The notes: generated by a model from the letters alone, not told the origin. DNA of 64,000 nucleotides from Romboutsia lituseburensis DSM 797 (GCF_900103615.1 NZ_FNGW01000002.1:62001-126000), one strand, 5' to 3'; numbered from the stretch's first letter, positions 1 to 9,477 are shown. Translations and numbers: made by a program.

Positions 1-833
1 TCATTGTTATTTTGCTGGTCTTTAAATAGTCTCAGAGTTGCATCTAGGTATTCATTACTAGATATACCGCTTCTAGTATCTTGTCTAATATCTACACTAC
101 TATCTAGTTTTGGATTATAATCTTCTCTTAGCTTTGAAAATTTTGCATCTAAATTCTCTGGATTAACTCCTTTTAAATTAAATACTATATTATATTTTTG
201 TAAATCTTTAGGTATTGAGCCTTCATCAGTTTTAACAAATGTAAAAAGGTCTGCTCCTCCAATTGCTTCCACATTTCCAGTTGTATAGTATTTTTCTTCT
301 TTTGCTATAGTTCCAACTACTTTATATTTATTTTTTTTGCTATAAATTTTTTCTTCCCCATTTACTTTGTATTCTATTTTATTTATAGAATCAATACTTT
401 TATTTAATATATTTTTTTCACTAGATTTTTCAAATATTGTTTTATCTACAACTATTTCACCATTGTTTTTTGGAAGTCTTCCCGATACAAGTTTATAGTT
501 AAATGCTTTTAAGTAATTTTCATTGTATGTATAAAGCTTAGATGTTAGTCCATCTTTTGGAATAATCTGACCCAAGTCTTCAACTGGGTTTACGTTGTAG
601 ACTCCATCTATTTTTTTAAGTTTTTCAATATTTTCTTTACTATTAGTTCTTAATGTTCCATCGTAGTACCCCGCTATATCTCTAGCCATGTCTATTTGAT
701 TTAGTTGTATGCTATTTGAACCAATATCAACTCCTAAAATAAGGGCTATTGCAACAACTATACAAGCTATTATTGAAACAGATTGTTTTTTATTTTTCAT
801 TAAATACTTTAATGCTAATTTAAACTCAAACAT
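1..833 (-). CDS. FtsX/MacB-type ABC transporter permease, 5' part (partial)
   Basis: About 278 residues are present and the reading frame runs off the window at base 1, so the C-terminus is missing. It begins MFEFKLALKYLMKNKKQSV, then one hydrophobic segment (about residues 20-38), then a long soluble extracellular region. This is the usual start of FtsX/MacB-type permeases, with one membrane helix before a MacB periplasmic-core-like domain. Start: the ATG at 833-831 has GGAGG (850-846 on the minus strand) upstream. It lies 128 bp downstream of the sensor kinase on the same strand, so the kinase/regulator pair may control it, but a terminator hairpin separates them. Its ATPase partner is not visible and is presumably beyond base 1. 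The export substrate cannot be read from the sequence. Family call is fairly sure. Confidence 0.75.
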   Translation of the reverse strand, partial: MFEFKLALKYLMKNKKQSVSIIACIVVAIALILGVDIGSNSIQLNQIDMARDIAGYYDGTLRTNSKENIEKLKKIDGVYNVNPVEDLGQIIPKDGLTSKLYTYNENYLKAFNYKLVSGRLPKNNGEIVVDKTIFEKSSEKNILNKSIDSINKIEYKVNGEEKIYSKKNKYKVVGTIAKEEKYYTTGNVEAIGGADLFTFVKTDEGSIPKDLQKYNIVFNLKGVNPENLDAKFSKLREDYNPKLDSSVDIRQDTRSGISSNEYLDATLRLFKDQQNNN

Positions 834-856
834 ATTTTTTTTATTCCTCCTTATGC

Positions 857-908
857 CAAAAAATGAGAGCGCCCTCTTGTATTTAAAAGATAACACTCTC
901 ATTTTTTT
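857..908 (-). terminator. Terminator hairpin between sensor kinase and ABC permease
   Basis: AAAATGAGAG (860s) and CTCTCATTTT (895-904) form a stem with a T run on either strand. It ends the kinase transcript and sits immediately before the ribosome binding site of the ABC permease gene. Read-through would therefore decide how much permease is made from the regulator operon. Confidence 0.6.
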
Positions 909-961
909 GAATCAATATAACCAGCACAAGTGGTATTTTTTTTGTTCCAACTAGCATATTT

Positions 962-2320
962 TTAATCTATTGGAATATAGATATTTATTATAAATTTATT
1001 TTTATCACTTATAATTTCTAACTCTGAATTGTATTTATCTAAAGAAGATTTGGCACTTTTTAATCCTATTCCATGTAAAAATTTATCTTTTTTAGTTGTA
1101 ACTATTTTTTTATCTTTCATTTCAAGTTTACTATTTTTACTATTTTCACACTTTATAACATAATAAGATTTAACTACTGTTCCTCTAATACTTATATATC
1201 TATTATTTTCAACTTTTTTACAAGCTTCTATAGCATTATCTATAATATTAGAGAAAATAGATGATATATCTATCATTTCTATAAAACTGCATTTTGAAAA
1301 ATTTATATCACAAGTTAGTTCTATATTTTCTTTTTTACACACAGAGTTTTTTTCATTTAAAATTATATCCAGTATCATATTGTTAGTGGTGAAAGTATTT
1401 TTATACTCTTTTAATTGGTCATTAATACTATCTATATATTTATTTACATCTTCATTTTGAAGTTCTTTAATACATGCCATGTGATTGTTTATATCATGAT
1501 ATAATTGTCTTACTTTCATTTGAGATTCTTGAATACTTAAGTAGTGATTATACTGCATGTCTAATTTATCATTTAAAGATTTCATTTCAGATTCATCTTT
1601 CATCTTTTTAATTATATTATTTATTATAAAAATCAAAAATATATTACAAAATACTATAGCTATTATAACTGAATTTTTTGTAAATCCTATAAAGGATCCA
1701 AAATTTAAATTTATATAAGTATTCTTATCTATATAAGTATTTATTTTATTTTTTATTATAAAATTATATATTTCTTCTATATGTCTATTTGATTTTATTA
1801 AGCATAATATACACACTATATTTGTAACTACTGTAAATCCAATATAAATATAGTACTTAACATTTAAATTAGATTTTACAATTTTGTCAAAATATTTAAA
1901 TAGTAAAATTAATATAATAGTTAAAGGTATAGAGTTATAAAGTACACCACTTATGGGAGTATAATTCTTTATAATACCATTCATTAGTCCACAATAATAC
2001 AAATACTGTATTGTATCTTTTAGTATCCAATATCCAAATGTAAAACACATTCCCAAAATAAAAGCATCTTTTGATGAAATTTCAAATATTTTTTTGATTA
2101 GTAATATAAGTAATATCCCTCTATAAATAAGGTATTCTTGGGCATAATCAAAAGATGGAGTTATGACTATAAATATAGCTAAAATAAATATCAATATATA
2201 GTCTAATTTTTTAGTGCTATTTTTTCTATCATGTATTTTATTAATCATTAAACAAGATACAATTATATAAATAATAATATTTATTTTATAAATTGTTTCT
2301 AATATTAAACGTTCATTCAT
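962..2320 (-). CDS. AgrC-like membrane sensor histidine kinase (GHKL)
   Basis: 452 residues. The first 235 or so are six to seven hydrophobic segments. A short linker coiled coil (about 240-270) leads to an H-box with H275 in LYHDINNH, an N-box (SNIIDNAIEA, N362) and a G-box (HGIGLKSAK, about 416). This is the layout of AgrC/ComD-type kinases of the HPK10 class, which sense peptides and phosphorylate LytTR regulators. The start ATG overlaps the regulator's stop (TAATG), so the pair is translationally coupled. No AgrB/AgrD peptide-processing genes are visible nearby, so the signal is unknown. The output may be the ABC permease downstream. Family assignment is secure; the ligand is not. Confidence 0.85.
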   Translation of the reverse strand: MNERLILETIYKINIIIYIIVSCLMINKIHDRKNSTKKLDYILIFILAIFIVITPSFDYAQEYLIYRGILLILLIKKIFEISSKDAFILGMCFTFGYWILKDTIQYLYYCGLMNGIIKNYTPISGVLYNSIPLTIILILLFKYFDKIVKSNLNVKYYIYIGFTVVTNIVCILCLIKSNRHIEEIYNFIIKNKINTYIDKNTYINLNFGSFIGFTKNSVIIAIVFCNIFLIFIINNIIKKMKDESEMKSLNDKLDMQYNHYLSIQESQMKVRQLYHDINNHMACIKELQNEDVNKYIDSINDQLKEYKNTFTTNNMILDIILNEKNSVCKKENIELTCDINFSKCSFIEMIDISSIFSNIIDNAIEACKKVENNRYISIRGTVVKSYYVIKCENSKNSKLEMKDKKIVTTKKDKFLHGIGLKSAKSSLDKYNSELEIISDKNKFIINIYIPID

Positions 2321-3033
2321 TATAAAACACTCCCAAGATGACTTAAAAATCTAGCTTTAGTGTCTTTAAATTTATATCGGCTTATAGGCACTTCTTCTTT
2401 GTTTTCTAAAATAGCTACGTATTGTTTTATATTTTTAATAAAATCTATATTGACCATGAAGCTCTTGTGACATCTATAAAAATTGTATTTACTAAGTTCA
2501 TTTTCCATTTTTGACATACTAGAATTTATAATATAGTCTTTATTTATAGTGTGTATTGTCATTTCTCTCTTTTGAATTTCTATATAAGTAATATCAGAAA
2601 TTTTAAGTTTATAAGCATCATTTTTTTCATTTATAGCTATATAACTACTCTTATTTCTATTTACTTCTTTAACACATGAAATAATATGTTTTTTAAGATT
2701 TTCTAACTTTATAGGTTTTAAAAGGTATCTATATGCCCTCACTTCGTACCCCTCTTGAATATATTCTATTAGTGATGTCGTAAATATGATTTCTACTTCT
2801 TTTTTATCTATTTGCCTAATTCTTTTGGCTACTTCCATTCCATTTAACTCATCCATGTGTATATCTAGTAAAAATATATCTATATTTTGTGGATAATTTT
2901 TAAAAAGTGCTTCCCCTGAATTAAAAAATAATATTTCATATTTGTTGCTTATTTGATTTAATATTTGCTCTAAATATTGTTTTAATATTTTTTGTTGTTC
3001 TATCTCATCTTCACATATTGCTATTTTTAACAT
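2320..3033 (-). CDS. LytTR-family response regulator (AgrA-like)
   Basis: About 237 residues from the chosen start. An N-terminal receiver domain carries acidic residues in ICEDE and the phosphoacceptor Asp in LLDIHMDELNG (about residue 57). A C-terminal LytTR DNA-binding domain (about 130-235) shows the typical YRCHKSFMVN and VPISRYK motifs. Start choice: an earlier in-frame ATG at 3045 contains GGAG as codons 1-2. That GGAG lies six bases before the ATG at 3033, so it is better read as the ribosome binding site of MLKIAICEDE. The kinase gene overlaps its stop. LytTR proteins bind paired direct repeats; I could not find a convincing pair by eye. Confidence 0.88.
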   Translation of the reverse strand: MLKIAICEDEIEQQKILKQYLEQILNQISNKYEILFFNSGEALFKNYPQNIDIFLLDIHMDELNGMEVAKRIRQIDKKEVEIIFTTSLIEYIQEGYEVRAYRYLLKPIKLENLKKHIISCVKEVNRNKSSYIAINEKNDAYKLKISDITYIEIQKREMTIHTINKDYIINSSMSKMENELSKYNFYRCHKSFMVNIDFIKNIKQYVAILENKEEVPISRYKFKDTKARFLSHLGSVL

Positions 3034-3175
3034 ATTAATCTCCATTTAGTTTATCGTTACATTTTTATCCATATTATACCATATTGTGTAGATTTAATTT
3101 AATAATGTTTCTTGCCTCAAGTCAATCTACTTAGTCAATTTCTTTTATATTTTAAATACATAATTTTGTAAACAT

Positions 3176-3205
3176 AAAAAAACAAGCTTTTATGCTTGTT
3201 TTTTA
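3176..3205 (-). terminator. Intrinsic terminator after popT
   Basis: AACAAGC (3181-3187), loop TTTTAT, GCTTGTT (3194-3200), with A and T tracts on either side. It lies 3' of the DUF368 gene and upstream of the LytTR regulator, separating the two operons. Confidence 0.8.
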
Positions 3206-3248
3206 ATTATATAATACTAATCAGTTTTAATTATTCTAATAGCTATTT

Positions 3249-4136
3249 TTAGCTATTTTTAAGCACTTCTTTAAGTTTTTCTAATGCTGGAATTAATATA
3301 CATCCTATAGTAAAAAATATTATGTTAAATGTTGTTATTGTCATAGGTGGATTATATACTTCTAGGGATGTAGGACCCATTATAACTGCATATATAGAAC
3401 CTGTCATTAAACCTATAATGCAATATATTGTTTGAGATCTAAACTTCCTTAATAAGTGTCTTACTATTCTAATTGCTATTATAATTCCAATTAGAATTCC
3501 ACTTGAAAATATAATTATAGCTGGCAAATATTCTAAATTTAGTTTAAGTACTTGTTTTACAGCATTAAGGATTGGTACGTACATTCCAAATATTAATAGT
3601 ATAGTAGAACCTGATATTCCTGGTAATACCATTGCTGATATAGCTATCATCCCTGATATAAATATATATATCATAAGAATAAAACTCAACTTATCATACT
3701 TAATAGAAAAACTTTGACCACCACTAGTAATTGGGTTCATATAAGTTATAGTTACAACTATAATTATTCCAATTATTAAGAATATAATATTCCTTTTATT
3801 ATTTCCTAGTGTATTTATTTCTGATTTAATTATTAACGGTATAGATGCTATTATAAATCCTAAAAACAATGAACTTATATCATATATATTTTTTTCAAAT
3901 ATAGATGTTATAAATAATACTGATATTATAAACCCTATCATCCATCCTATACCTATATTAGATATAAATTTTAATGCACTTTTTCTTCCTTCATTTTTTC
4001 CAGATGTTAAATTGTGTAGTGCATTCACAAAATCATCATAAAAGCCTAATATAAATGCTATTGTACCGCCTGATACACCTGGTACACTATCAGCTATTGC
4101 CATACAAAATCCTCTAATGTAATTTAATCTAATCAC
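3249..4136 (-). CDS. popT: DUF368 undecaprenyl-phosphate translocase (PopT family)
   Basis: 295 residues, nearly all membrane segments. The family signature IADSVPGVSGGTIAFILG is at residues 14-31, and a second related copy, AMVLPGISGSTILLIFGMY, lies in the second half. This internal repeat is typical of DUF368. DUF368 proteins (PopT) were shown to return undecaprenyl phosphate from the outer to the inner leaflet of the membrane. Start: GTG at 4136 with GGGAG six bases upstream. It follows a GtrB-like gene (50 bp gap) in a module that uses polyprenyl-phosphate sugars, so lipid-carrier recycling fits the neighbourhood. Gene symbol by family only. Confidence 0.85.
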   Translation of the reverse strand: MIRLNYIRGFCMAIADSVPGVSGGTIAFILGFYDDFVNALHNLTSGKNEGRKSALKFISNIGIGWMIGFIISVLFITSIFEKNIYDISSLFLGFIIASIPLIIKSEINTLGNNKRNIIFLIIGIIIVVTITYMNPITSGGQSFSIKYDKLSFILMIYIFISGMIAISAMVLPGISGSTILLIFGMYVPILNAVKQVLKLNLEYLPAIIIFSSGILIGIIIAIRIVRHLLRKFRSQTIYCIIGLMTGSIYAVIMGPTSLEVYNPPMTITTFNIIFFTIGCILIPALEKLKEVLKNS

Positions 4137-4185
4137 TGTTTTCTCCCGTTAGTTCATTTTTATATACTTTATTTTTCACTATACA

Positions 4186-5112
4186 TTATTCTAAATATTC
4201 TTTAATTATATATACTGGTCTATTTTTTGTTTCTGTGAATGTTTTAGCTATATATTGACCTAATATCCCTATAAAAAGTAATTGTAATCCAGAAATAAAT
4301 AATAGAATACATACTATTGTTGGAAAACCTGCAACTGGTTCACCAAACATAATTGTTTTTATTATTACAAATATCATATATAGAAATGATAGTAAACAGA
4401 ATAATATTCCCATGATAGATGATGTTATAAGTGGTATATTTGAGAATGAAATTATTCCATTTATTGCATACTTGAATAGTTTCATAAAGTTCCATTTAGA
4501 CTCCCCACTATTTCTGCTTTGGACTTGATATTCCATATAATAAGTGTCAAATCCTACCCAAGAAAATATCCCTTTTGAGAATCTACATTTCTCTGGTAAT
4601 TGAATAATCGCATCAACCACACTTCTTCTTAAAGTCCTAAAATCACTTGCTGATTTTACAAATTCCACTTCTGAGATACGATTAATTAGATTGTAGAAAA
4701 TATTTTTAAAGAATGTTAACATCTTATCTTCTTTACGTATTTGTTGATATGCTGCAACGGCATCATACTGAGGATTATTATCTAAAAATTTAATCATTTG
4801 TATTAAGTATTTAGGATCTTGCTGTAAGTCTGCATCTATTATACTTACATACTCTCCAGTACTTTTCTTCAGACCTGCTAATAATGCTGCCTCTTTTCCA
4901 AAGTTTCTTGAAAAATTGATTATCTTAACATTATTTTTATTTTTATTATAAATTTTTTTTAATTCCTGCATAGTATTATCATGACTTCCATCATTTATAA
5001 ATATTAGTTCTGTATTATCAAAATTTTTACCAAATACTCCCTCTACAGCATTATAGAACGGCTCTATGTTATTCTCTTCGTTAAAGCATGGTACTACTAA
5101 AGATATATACAT
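4186..5112 (-). CDS. Polyprenyl-phosphate glycosyltransferase (GtrB/DPM-like, GT2)
   Basis: 308 residues. The GT-A domain opens with SLVVPCFNEENNIEPF and has INDGSHDNT (about 40) and the metal-binding IDADLQQDP (about 92). The C-terminus has two membrane helices (about 225-300). This matches the GtrB/dolichol-phosphate-mannose synthase-like family, which moves a sugar from UDP- or GDP-sugar onto undecaprenyl phosphate on the cytoplasmic face. SD GGGGGG(AG) lies just upstream of the ATG. It is followed by popT and preceded by gtrA- and gtrII-like genes, the classical three-gene side-chain glucosylation arrangement. The sugar is probably glucose by analogy, but this cannot be shown from sequence. 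Confidence 0.85.
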   Translation of the reverse strand: MYISLVVPCFNEENNIEPFYNAVEGVFGKNFDNTELIFINDGSHDNTMQELKKIYNKNKNNVKIINFSRNFGKEAALLAGLKKSTGEYVSIIDADLQQDPKYLIQMIKFLDNNPQYDAVAAYQQIRKEDKMLTFFKNIFYNLINRISEVEFVKSASDFRTLRRSVVDAIIQLPEKCRFSKGIFSWVGFDTYYMEYQVQSRNSGESKWNFMKLFKYAINGIISFSNIPLITSSIMGILFCLLSFLYMIFVIIKTIMFGEPVAGFPTIVCILLFISGLQLLFIGILGQYIAKTFTETKNRPVYIIKEYLE

Positions 5113-5123
5113 ATTCTCCCCCC

Positions 5124-5534
5124 TTATTTCTTAAAAACTATAAACTTACTCATTACATAATTTAATACTAAAATAATAACTTGTACTTTTATTTTACCTA
5201 AAAATTCATTTTCTCCATTAATAACAACTAATAAGTATACTCCATAAACTTCTATTAACATCGTAAATAGTCTTGCACTTATAAATTTTATACCTTCTGA
5301 AAACAATGTTTTAAATGTATTGTCTTTAGAATCAAATACAAATATTTTATTAGTAAAATATGCAAATATTATTGCAACTACTATTGAAGTAATATTGCTT
5401 ATATTTATACTGAAATCTAGTAACTTATACATAGCTGTATAAGTTACTAGATTTACTAATGTTGTACATCCTCCGATGAATATGTACATTATAATTTCTC
5501 TATATTTTTTTATCATTAATTTTATTTTATTCAT
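5124..5534 (-). CDS. GtrA-family membrane protein (lipid-linked sugar flippase)
   Basis: 136 residues with four predicted membrane helices and the family opening YIFIGGCTTLVNLVTYTAMY, plus a second-half FAYFTNKIFVF segment and a C-terminal VMSKFIVFKK. GtrA proteins are thought to flip polyprenyl-phosphate-linked sugars across the membrane. The start ATG overlaps the stop of the upstream GtrII-like gene by one base (TAATG) and lacks its own clear SD, so translation is probably coupled. The gap to the GtrB-like gene is only 11 bp, so the three genes form one transcript. Confidence 0.85.
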   Translation of the reverse strand: MNKIKLMIKKYREIIMYIFIGGCTTLVNLVTYTAMYKLLDFSINISNITSIVVAIIFAYFTNKIFVFDSKDNTFKTLFSEGIKFISARLFTMLIEVYGVYLLVVINGENEFLGKIKVQVIILVLNYVMSKFIVFKK

Positions 5535-7126
5535 TATTCAAATCTCACAAATATCTTATTATTTATAATTTTTATTGATCCATCATTTGGATATTTATCC
5601 ATTTGTTCTATATATTTTTGATATTTTTTGTATTCTTCACTGTCTTTCTCTATTTGAGTAAATGAATATCCAAAATAATTTTGTACAGTTGCGTACCTAG
5701 ATTTAAAATATATATTTAATGGTGCATTATTTCCACCATACTTAAAAGGTGTATTTTCCCATATTGAGTTGTTAAATGTTTTATCATTAATATCACTTCC
5801 TGCAAAGTAAATATTCATATCTTGTTTATACCCTTGTGTAGATTTAACTCTAGTTAATAAAGTTTGATAATAATTTTCTAACTGCCTGTTACTATAATAT
5901 AGTAAACGATAATTTCCATTAGTTTGCCACGTGTAGTTTAATGTAGATATCAACACTATAGCTGTTGTGAAAATTGTTAAAACTTTACTTAATTTAAATT
6001 TATTAGGTACTATATTTTTGACTTTTAATGTATTGTCATTATCTAAATTTTCTACCAAAATAATTGTTAGATAAAAAATACAAACGAATGCCATTTGCAT
6101 TAAAGTGTATACATACCCATCTGGAGCCATTACTACTATAAAATTAATTGCTATTGGCAATAATAATATAAATAATAATAGTAATATAGATTTAAGTATT
6201 GATTTATTATTTAATATATTATTTTTTATTAGTAATATTAGTGAAATGAAATTTATTATATATAAACCTATAAATGAAAATTGTATTGTTTTTGTTGCAC
6301 TTATTGACTTATAATCCATAAATGTTATTCTTAATATTGACTTAAATATTTCCTTTATTTGTTGTGGAATTAAATTAATATCTATTTTTCCCATTTCATT
6401 TATCCCTTGATATGAACCCAACTCTATATTATCTATATATAAAATATATTTTAAGAATATACGGTATAATACATATCCAGCAGCTAAAGAAAATAAAAAT
6501 TTAAATCCAGTTAGTATTATTTCTTTCCATGTAGTTTTTGAATCAATACACATCTTTATTAATATTAGTACAAATATAGATGCACATAATGGATAATATG
6601 CCTGATATATACCTAAAGAAAAAGAAAATAAAAGCGATCCAATTATAAATCCGAAAATTTTATATTCTTTTACTAATAAACTCCCAAAAACAACAAAGAG
6701 TATTGCCAATGCATAATATCCAACAGTATATGAGAAAAACATGGCACTTGCTATAGGTGGAAAAGCCACTGTTATACCTCCTATTAAAGCACATAACCAT
6801 TTATTTTTTATTTTAAATATCTTAACTATTATACAAGATGTAACTGCTAATATAAGTATAGCTATCATTCCATTAAATATAGGTATATTATAATTTCCCC
6901 ATATTTTTTCTATAAAATCTCCAAATTTACTTAAAAACCATCTCCCACTAATAGTTCCCGCTCCATATCCATCTGGTGTAGATGTTATATTATCATAATT
7001 ATTTAAATTATTTGTAAAAAAGTATAAATATGATAACAATCCGAAAAATAATGATGAAATAAAACAGTATATTGTATTTTTACTTTTAATAAAATTCTTA
7101 ACTTCATACATAAATTCTTTTGTCAT
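5534..7126 (-). CDS. GtrII-like membrane glycosyltransferase
   Basis: 530 residues with about ten hydrophobic segments and a soluble C-terminal domain (about 430-530). An acidic and Arg-containing first loop (TPDGYGAGTISGRWFLSKFGD, about 50-70) resembles the GtrII/PF14264 family. These enzymes transfer a sugar from polyprenyl phosphate onto an acceptor outside the membrane. It is first in the GtrII-GtrA-GtrB-PopT operon, so it probably performs the last glycosylation step. The ATG at 7126 has no strong SD at the normal distance: GGGAG lies about 30 bases upstream, and an in-frame stop lies three codons upstream. The acceptor (teichoic acid, wall glycan or protein) is unknown. Confidence 0.72.
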   Translation of the reverse strand: MTKEFMYEVKNFIKSKNTIYCFISSLFFGLLSYLYFFTNNLNNYDNITSTPDGYGAGTISGRWFLSKFGDFIEKIWGNYNIPIFNGMIAILILAVTSCIIVKIFKIKNKWLCALIGGITVAFPPIASAMFFSYTVGYYALAILFVVFGSLLVKEYKIFGFIIGSLLFSFSLGIYQAYYPLCASIFVLILIKMCIDSKTTWKEIILTGFKFLFSLAAGYVLYRIFLKYILYIDNIELGSYQGINEMGKIDINLIPQQIKEIFKSILRITFMDYKSISATKTIQFSFIGLYIINFISLILLIKNNILNNKSILKSILLLLFILLLPIAINFIVVMAPDGYVYTLMQMAFVCIFYLTIILVENLDNDNTLKVKNIVPNKFKLSKVLTIFTTAIVLISTLNYTWQTNGNYRLLYYSNRQLENYYQTLLTRVKSTQGYKQDMNIYFAGSDINDKTFNNSIWENTPFKYGGNNAPLNIYFKSRYATVQNYFGYSFTQIEKDSEEYKKYQKYIEQMDKYPNDGSIKIINNKIFVRFE

Positions 7127-7585
7127 TTTATCTTATAAATACAATTATGTATTTTCTCCCTTCTATAATTTGTATTTGTTCTATTAATTTTTACTGTATT
7201 TAATTTTGTATAGTTCTAATTCACTACCCCTAATATTTTATGTGAAAAATTTCATATATACCTCCAAATAAATTCTCTTCGTAAAGCATTATACACTAAA
7301 GATAGTGTCGTTTTTTGTATAATCCTGCTATTTTTTATATAAAATAAAAAAGTATCATCATAAAATATACTAGTTTAAATAAAGGTGTTGCTTATTTATC
7401 CCTAAAAAATCAAACTTTTTCAATATTTTTTCTTTATTATAATATCATCTAACTATCTTTATATTTTAGATATAAAATAATACATAGATTGTATATTACT
7501 GAATTTTATTAATTAAAAATAAAAATGCAAAGTACCTCCCCTAATGAGATTAGCACTTTGCATTTTTTTTTATATAACTATTATA
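7127..7585. other. Intergenic leader upstream of the Gtr operon
   Basis: About 460 bases without a long gene. On the minus strand a TATAAT is visible near 7288, and a five-codon reading frame (7255-7238, MKFFT) sits behind a perfect GGAGGT at 7265-7260. The rest is AT-rich. A terminator for the 85-residue gene is at its right end. No known riboswitch motif was recognised. Confidence 0.4.
7520..7571 (-). terminator. Intrinsic terminator after the 85-aa gene
   Basis: AAAATGCAAAGT and ACTTTGCATTTT form a long stem around a loop of about 22 bases, followed on the minus strand by an AT-rich tract and on the plus strand by nine Ts. It lies directly 3' of the gene ending at 7586. Confidence 0.7.
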
Positions 7586-7843
7586 TTAAATTTCATTTTT
7601 AGGTCTTAGATCTGATTGACTTAAATGTTTTTTTATAATATATGATGTTCCATCTTTTTTGAATTCAGCTTCATATGAATAACCATACTTATCTATTTCA
7701 TAAAAGTCTAATATCTTAACAGCATCTCCTGCCTTTAAAGATATATTTTTAGTATAAGTGTCACTTCCATCTACATGTACCTTTATTCTTCTATCTTTAG
7801 CAAGGTATGCTATATCATTTATTTCAAATTCTCTTTTTATCAT
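7586..7843 (-). CDS. Uncharacterised 85-residue cytoplasmic protein
   Basis: The protein is mixed and charged (MIKREFEINDIAYLAKDRRI start) with no signal peptide, membrane segment or cysteine. Alternating hydrophobic and charged residues with GDAVKILDFY suggest a small beta barrel (SH3-like), but that is a guess from pattern alone. It has a good ribosome binding site (AAGGAG, nine bases before the ATG) and its own terminator, so it is probably a real monocistronic gene. I do not recognise the family. Confidence 0.6.
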   Translation of the reverse strand: MIKREFEINDIAYLAKDRRIKVHVDGSDTYTKNISLKAGDAVKILDFYEIDKYGYSYEAEFKKDGTSYIIKKHLSQSDLRPKNEI

Positions 7844-8014
7844 TTGTTCTCCTTAAAATTTATGTCTTGTATAATATCTATTTTACATCATTTAGCTTTA
7901 TAATAGTTATAATATATTTAAAATCAATCTCCTAAACTAACTATTATCTTATTTTCTTTAATAATTTCAATGCATGATACTTTATTATTAAGCTTTAGTT
8001 ATTTAGTAAATATA

Positions 8015-9349
8015 TTAAAATCCTACTGAGTTAATTTTGTATACTCCATTCTCATTTTTTCTCATATTAACTCCCATGTCATATATACCTTTATCAATAA
8101 TTATTTGGTTACATTTTAAAATATTTATCTTTACGCTAACATCTTTTATGCCGCTAGATTCCCCATTATCCTTAACTTCTAAAACCTCTGTTTCATTAGC
8201 ATGCTTGAATATTGTATTATTTTCATCCAATTTATTAAATAACTCAGCTTGTATATCAAATTCATCAGGATCTAATAAAGAAACTATTGCTCCCATATCT
8301 AAAGTTGATAAGTATCTATTAACATCCTTGTCACTTTGAGATTTATAGTAAGACTTTATCAATTCTTCAGTACTTAAATTTTGTACTGATTCATTTAACT
8401 TACTGTTTTTGTCTATATGATTTTGTATTAAGTAATCTTCTATAGTTAAACCTGTAATTTCTTTAAATGACTTTCTATCTAAGCTACAAAGTGCTCTGTT
8501 TAAAATTCCAGAATCAATATATGCTCCTACTATTTTTTTATTATGTTTAAGTACAACTGCCTTTGCATCAACAATAGGAGTATCTAAATCGGGAAGTGGA
8601 TCTAATAAATAATATACTTCAGCATTTACTTCTTCTCCTAATAAGTTTGAAAAATCTAACCCTATAGACTTTGAAAATTGTAAATTATAAGCCCAATATA
8701 CTTCATCTATTCCTTTTTCAGGTGCATACTTTAAATCATCAGATATTTTTATTTTATGATTAGCTATTAAAAAACTAGGTGTCCAATTGTATTTTTTTAA
8801 TAATTTTCTAGCATCTTCATCTATACTTGATTCTTTAGGAGAATATCTGTACGTACTTGATATAAGTCTAAAGAAATCATAATCTAAATATATGTCCTCT
8901 CCTTTATAAGTTATAAAACCAAAGTTATCTAAATCATCATAGCTATAATTTACTTCTATAGTTTCGTTGTCTGTATAAAATACCAGCTTTTGATTTTTAA
9001 CACTACCTCCGCTCATTTCTTCGCTACTTTTTTTCACATTCTTACTCATTAAATTTAAATAGTCATTTATAATATTTTTATCTTTAATATAAATAGGCTT
9101 TATTTTATCTAAACTTTCAGCATGATAATCATGATAAACACTTATTTTATTAGTACTTTTAAGTTTTTCTATTAAATCTTTATGATTATTATTTTGATTT
9201 GAAGAAACTTGATTTTGGATGGAATTTGAAGATTTCTCTTTATATGATTTTGGTATTTTTTGATTGATTAAATAAATTATCCCTATTATTAAAACTACAA
9301 AACCAATAATAATTGTTGTTGTAGTTTTTTTATTTTTTAAATTTTTCAT
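8015..9349 (-). CDS. Membrane-anchored DUF4829-like protein
   Basis: 444 residues. A single N-terminal membrane helix (about 12-29, TIIIGFVVLIIGIIYLIN) is followed by an Asn/Gln/Ser-rich linker (about 38-58) and a large extracytoplasmic part. No lipobox cysteine is present, so it is a signal anchor rather than a lipoprotein. The last 120 residues (from about 325, LSTEELIKSYYKSQSDKDVNRYLS) resemble the NTF2-like DUF4829 fold of Firmicutes, whose role is unknown. GGGG lies upstream of the ATG. It appears monocistronic. Domain call is tentative. Confidence 0.55.
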   Translation of the reverse strand: MKNLKNKKTTTTIIIGFVVLIIGIIYLINQKIPKSYKEKSSNSIQNQVSSNQNNNHKDLIEKLKSTNKISVYHDYHAESLDKIKPIYIKDKNIINDYLNLMSKNVKKSSEEMSGGSVKNQKLVFYTDNETIEVNYSYDDLDNFGFITYKGEDIYLDYDFFRLISSTYRYSPKESSIDEDARKLLKKYNWTPSFLIANHKIKISDDLKYAPEKGIDEVYWAYNLQFSKSIGLDFSNLLGEEVNAEVYYLLDPLPDLDTPIVDAKAVVLKHNKKIVGAYIDSGILNRALCSLDRKSFKEITGLTIEDYLIQNHIDKNSKLNESVQNLSTEELIKSYYKSQSDKDVNRYLSTLDMGAIVSLLDPDEFDIQAELFNKLDENNTIFKHANETEVLEVKDNGESSGIKDVSVKINILKCNQIIIDKGIYDMGVNMRKNENGVYKINSVGF

Positions 9350-9477
9350 ATTTTTTATGATCCCCTTAATACTGCTATAATTCTTATGTATTTATTTTTT
9401 ATATAAAAAGTTATATTTCTAAAGATGCATAAATCCTTAGTAACATAACTTTTTATTATTTGATCTAATGCTTTTAA

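Noticed and set aside
709..954. Plus-strand reading frame of 81 codons
   Set aside because: It lies mostly over the ABC permease start on the other strand, has no ribosome binding site and encodes low-complexity sequence.
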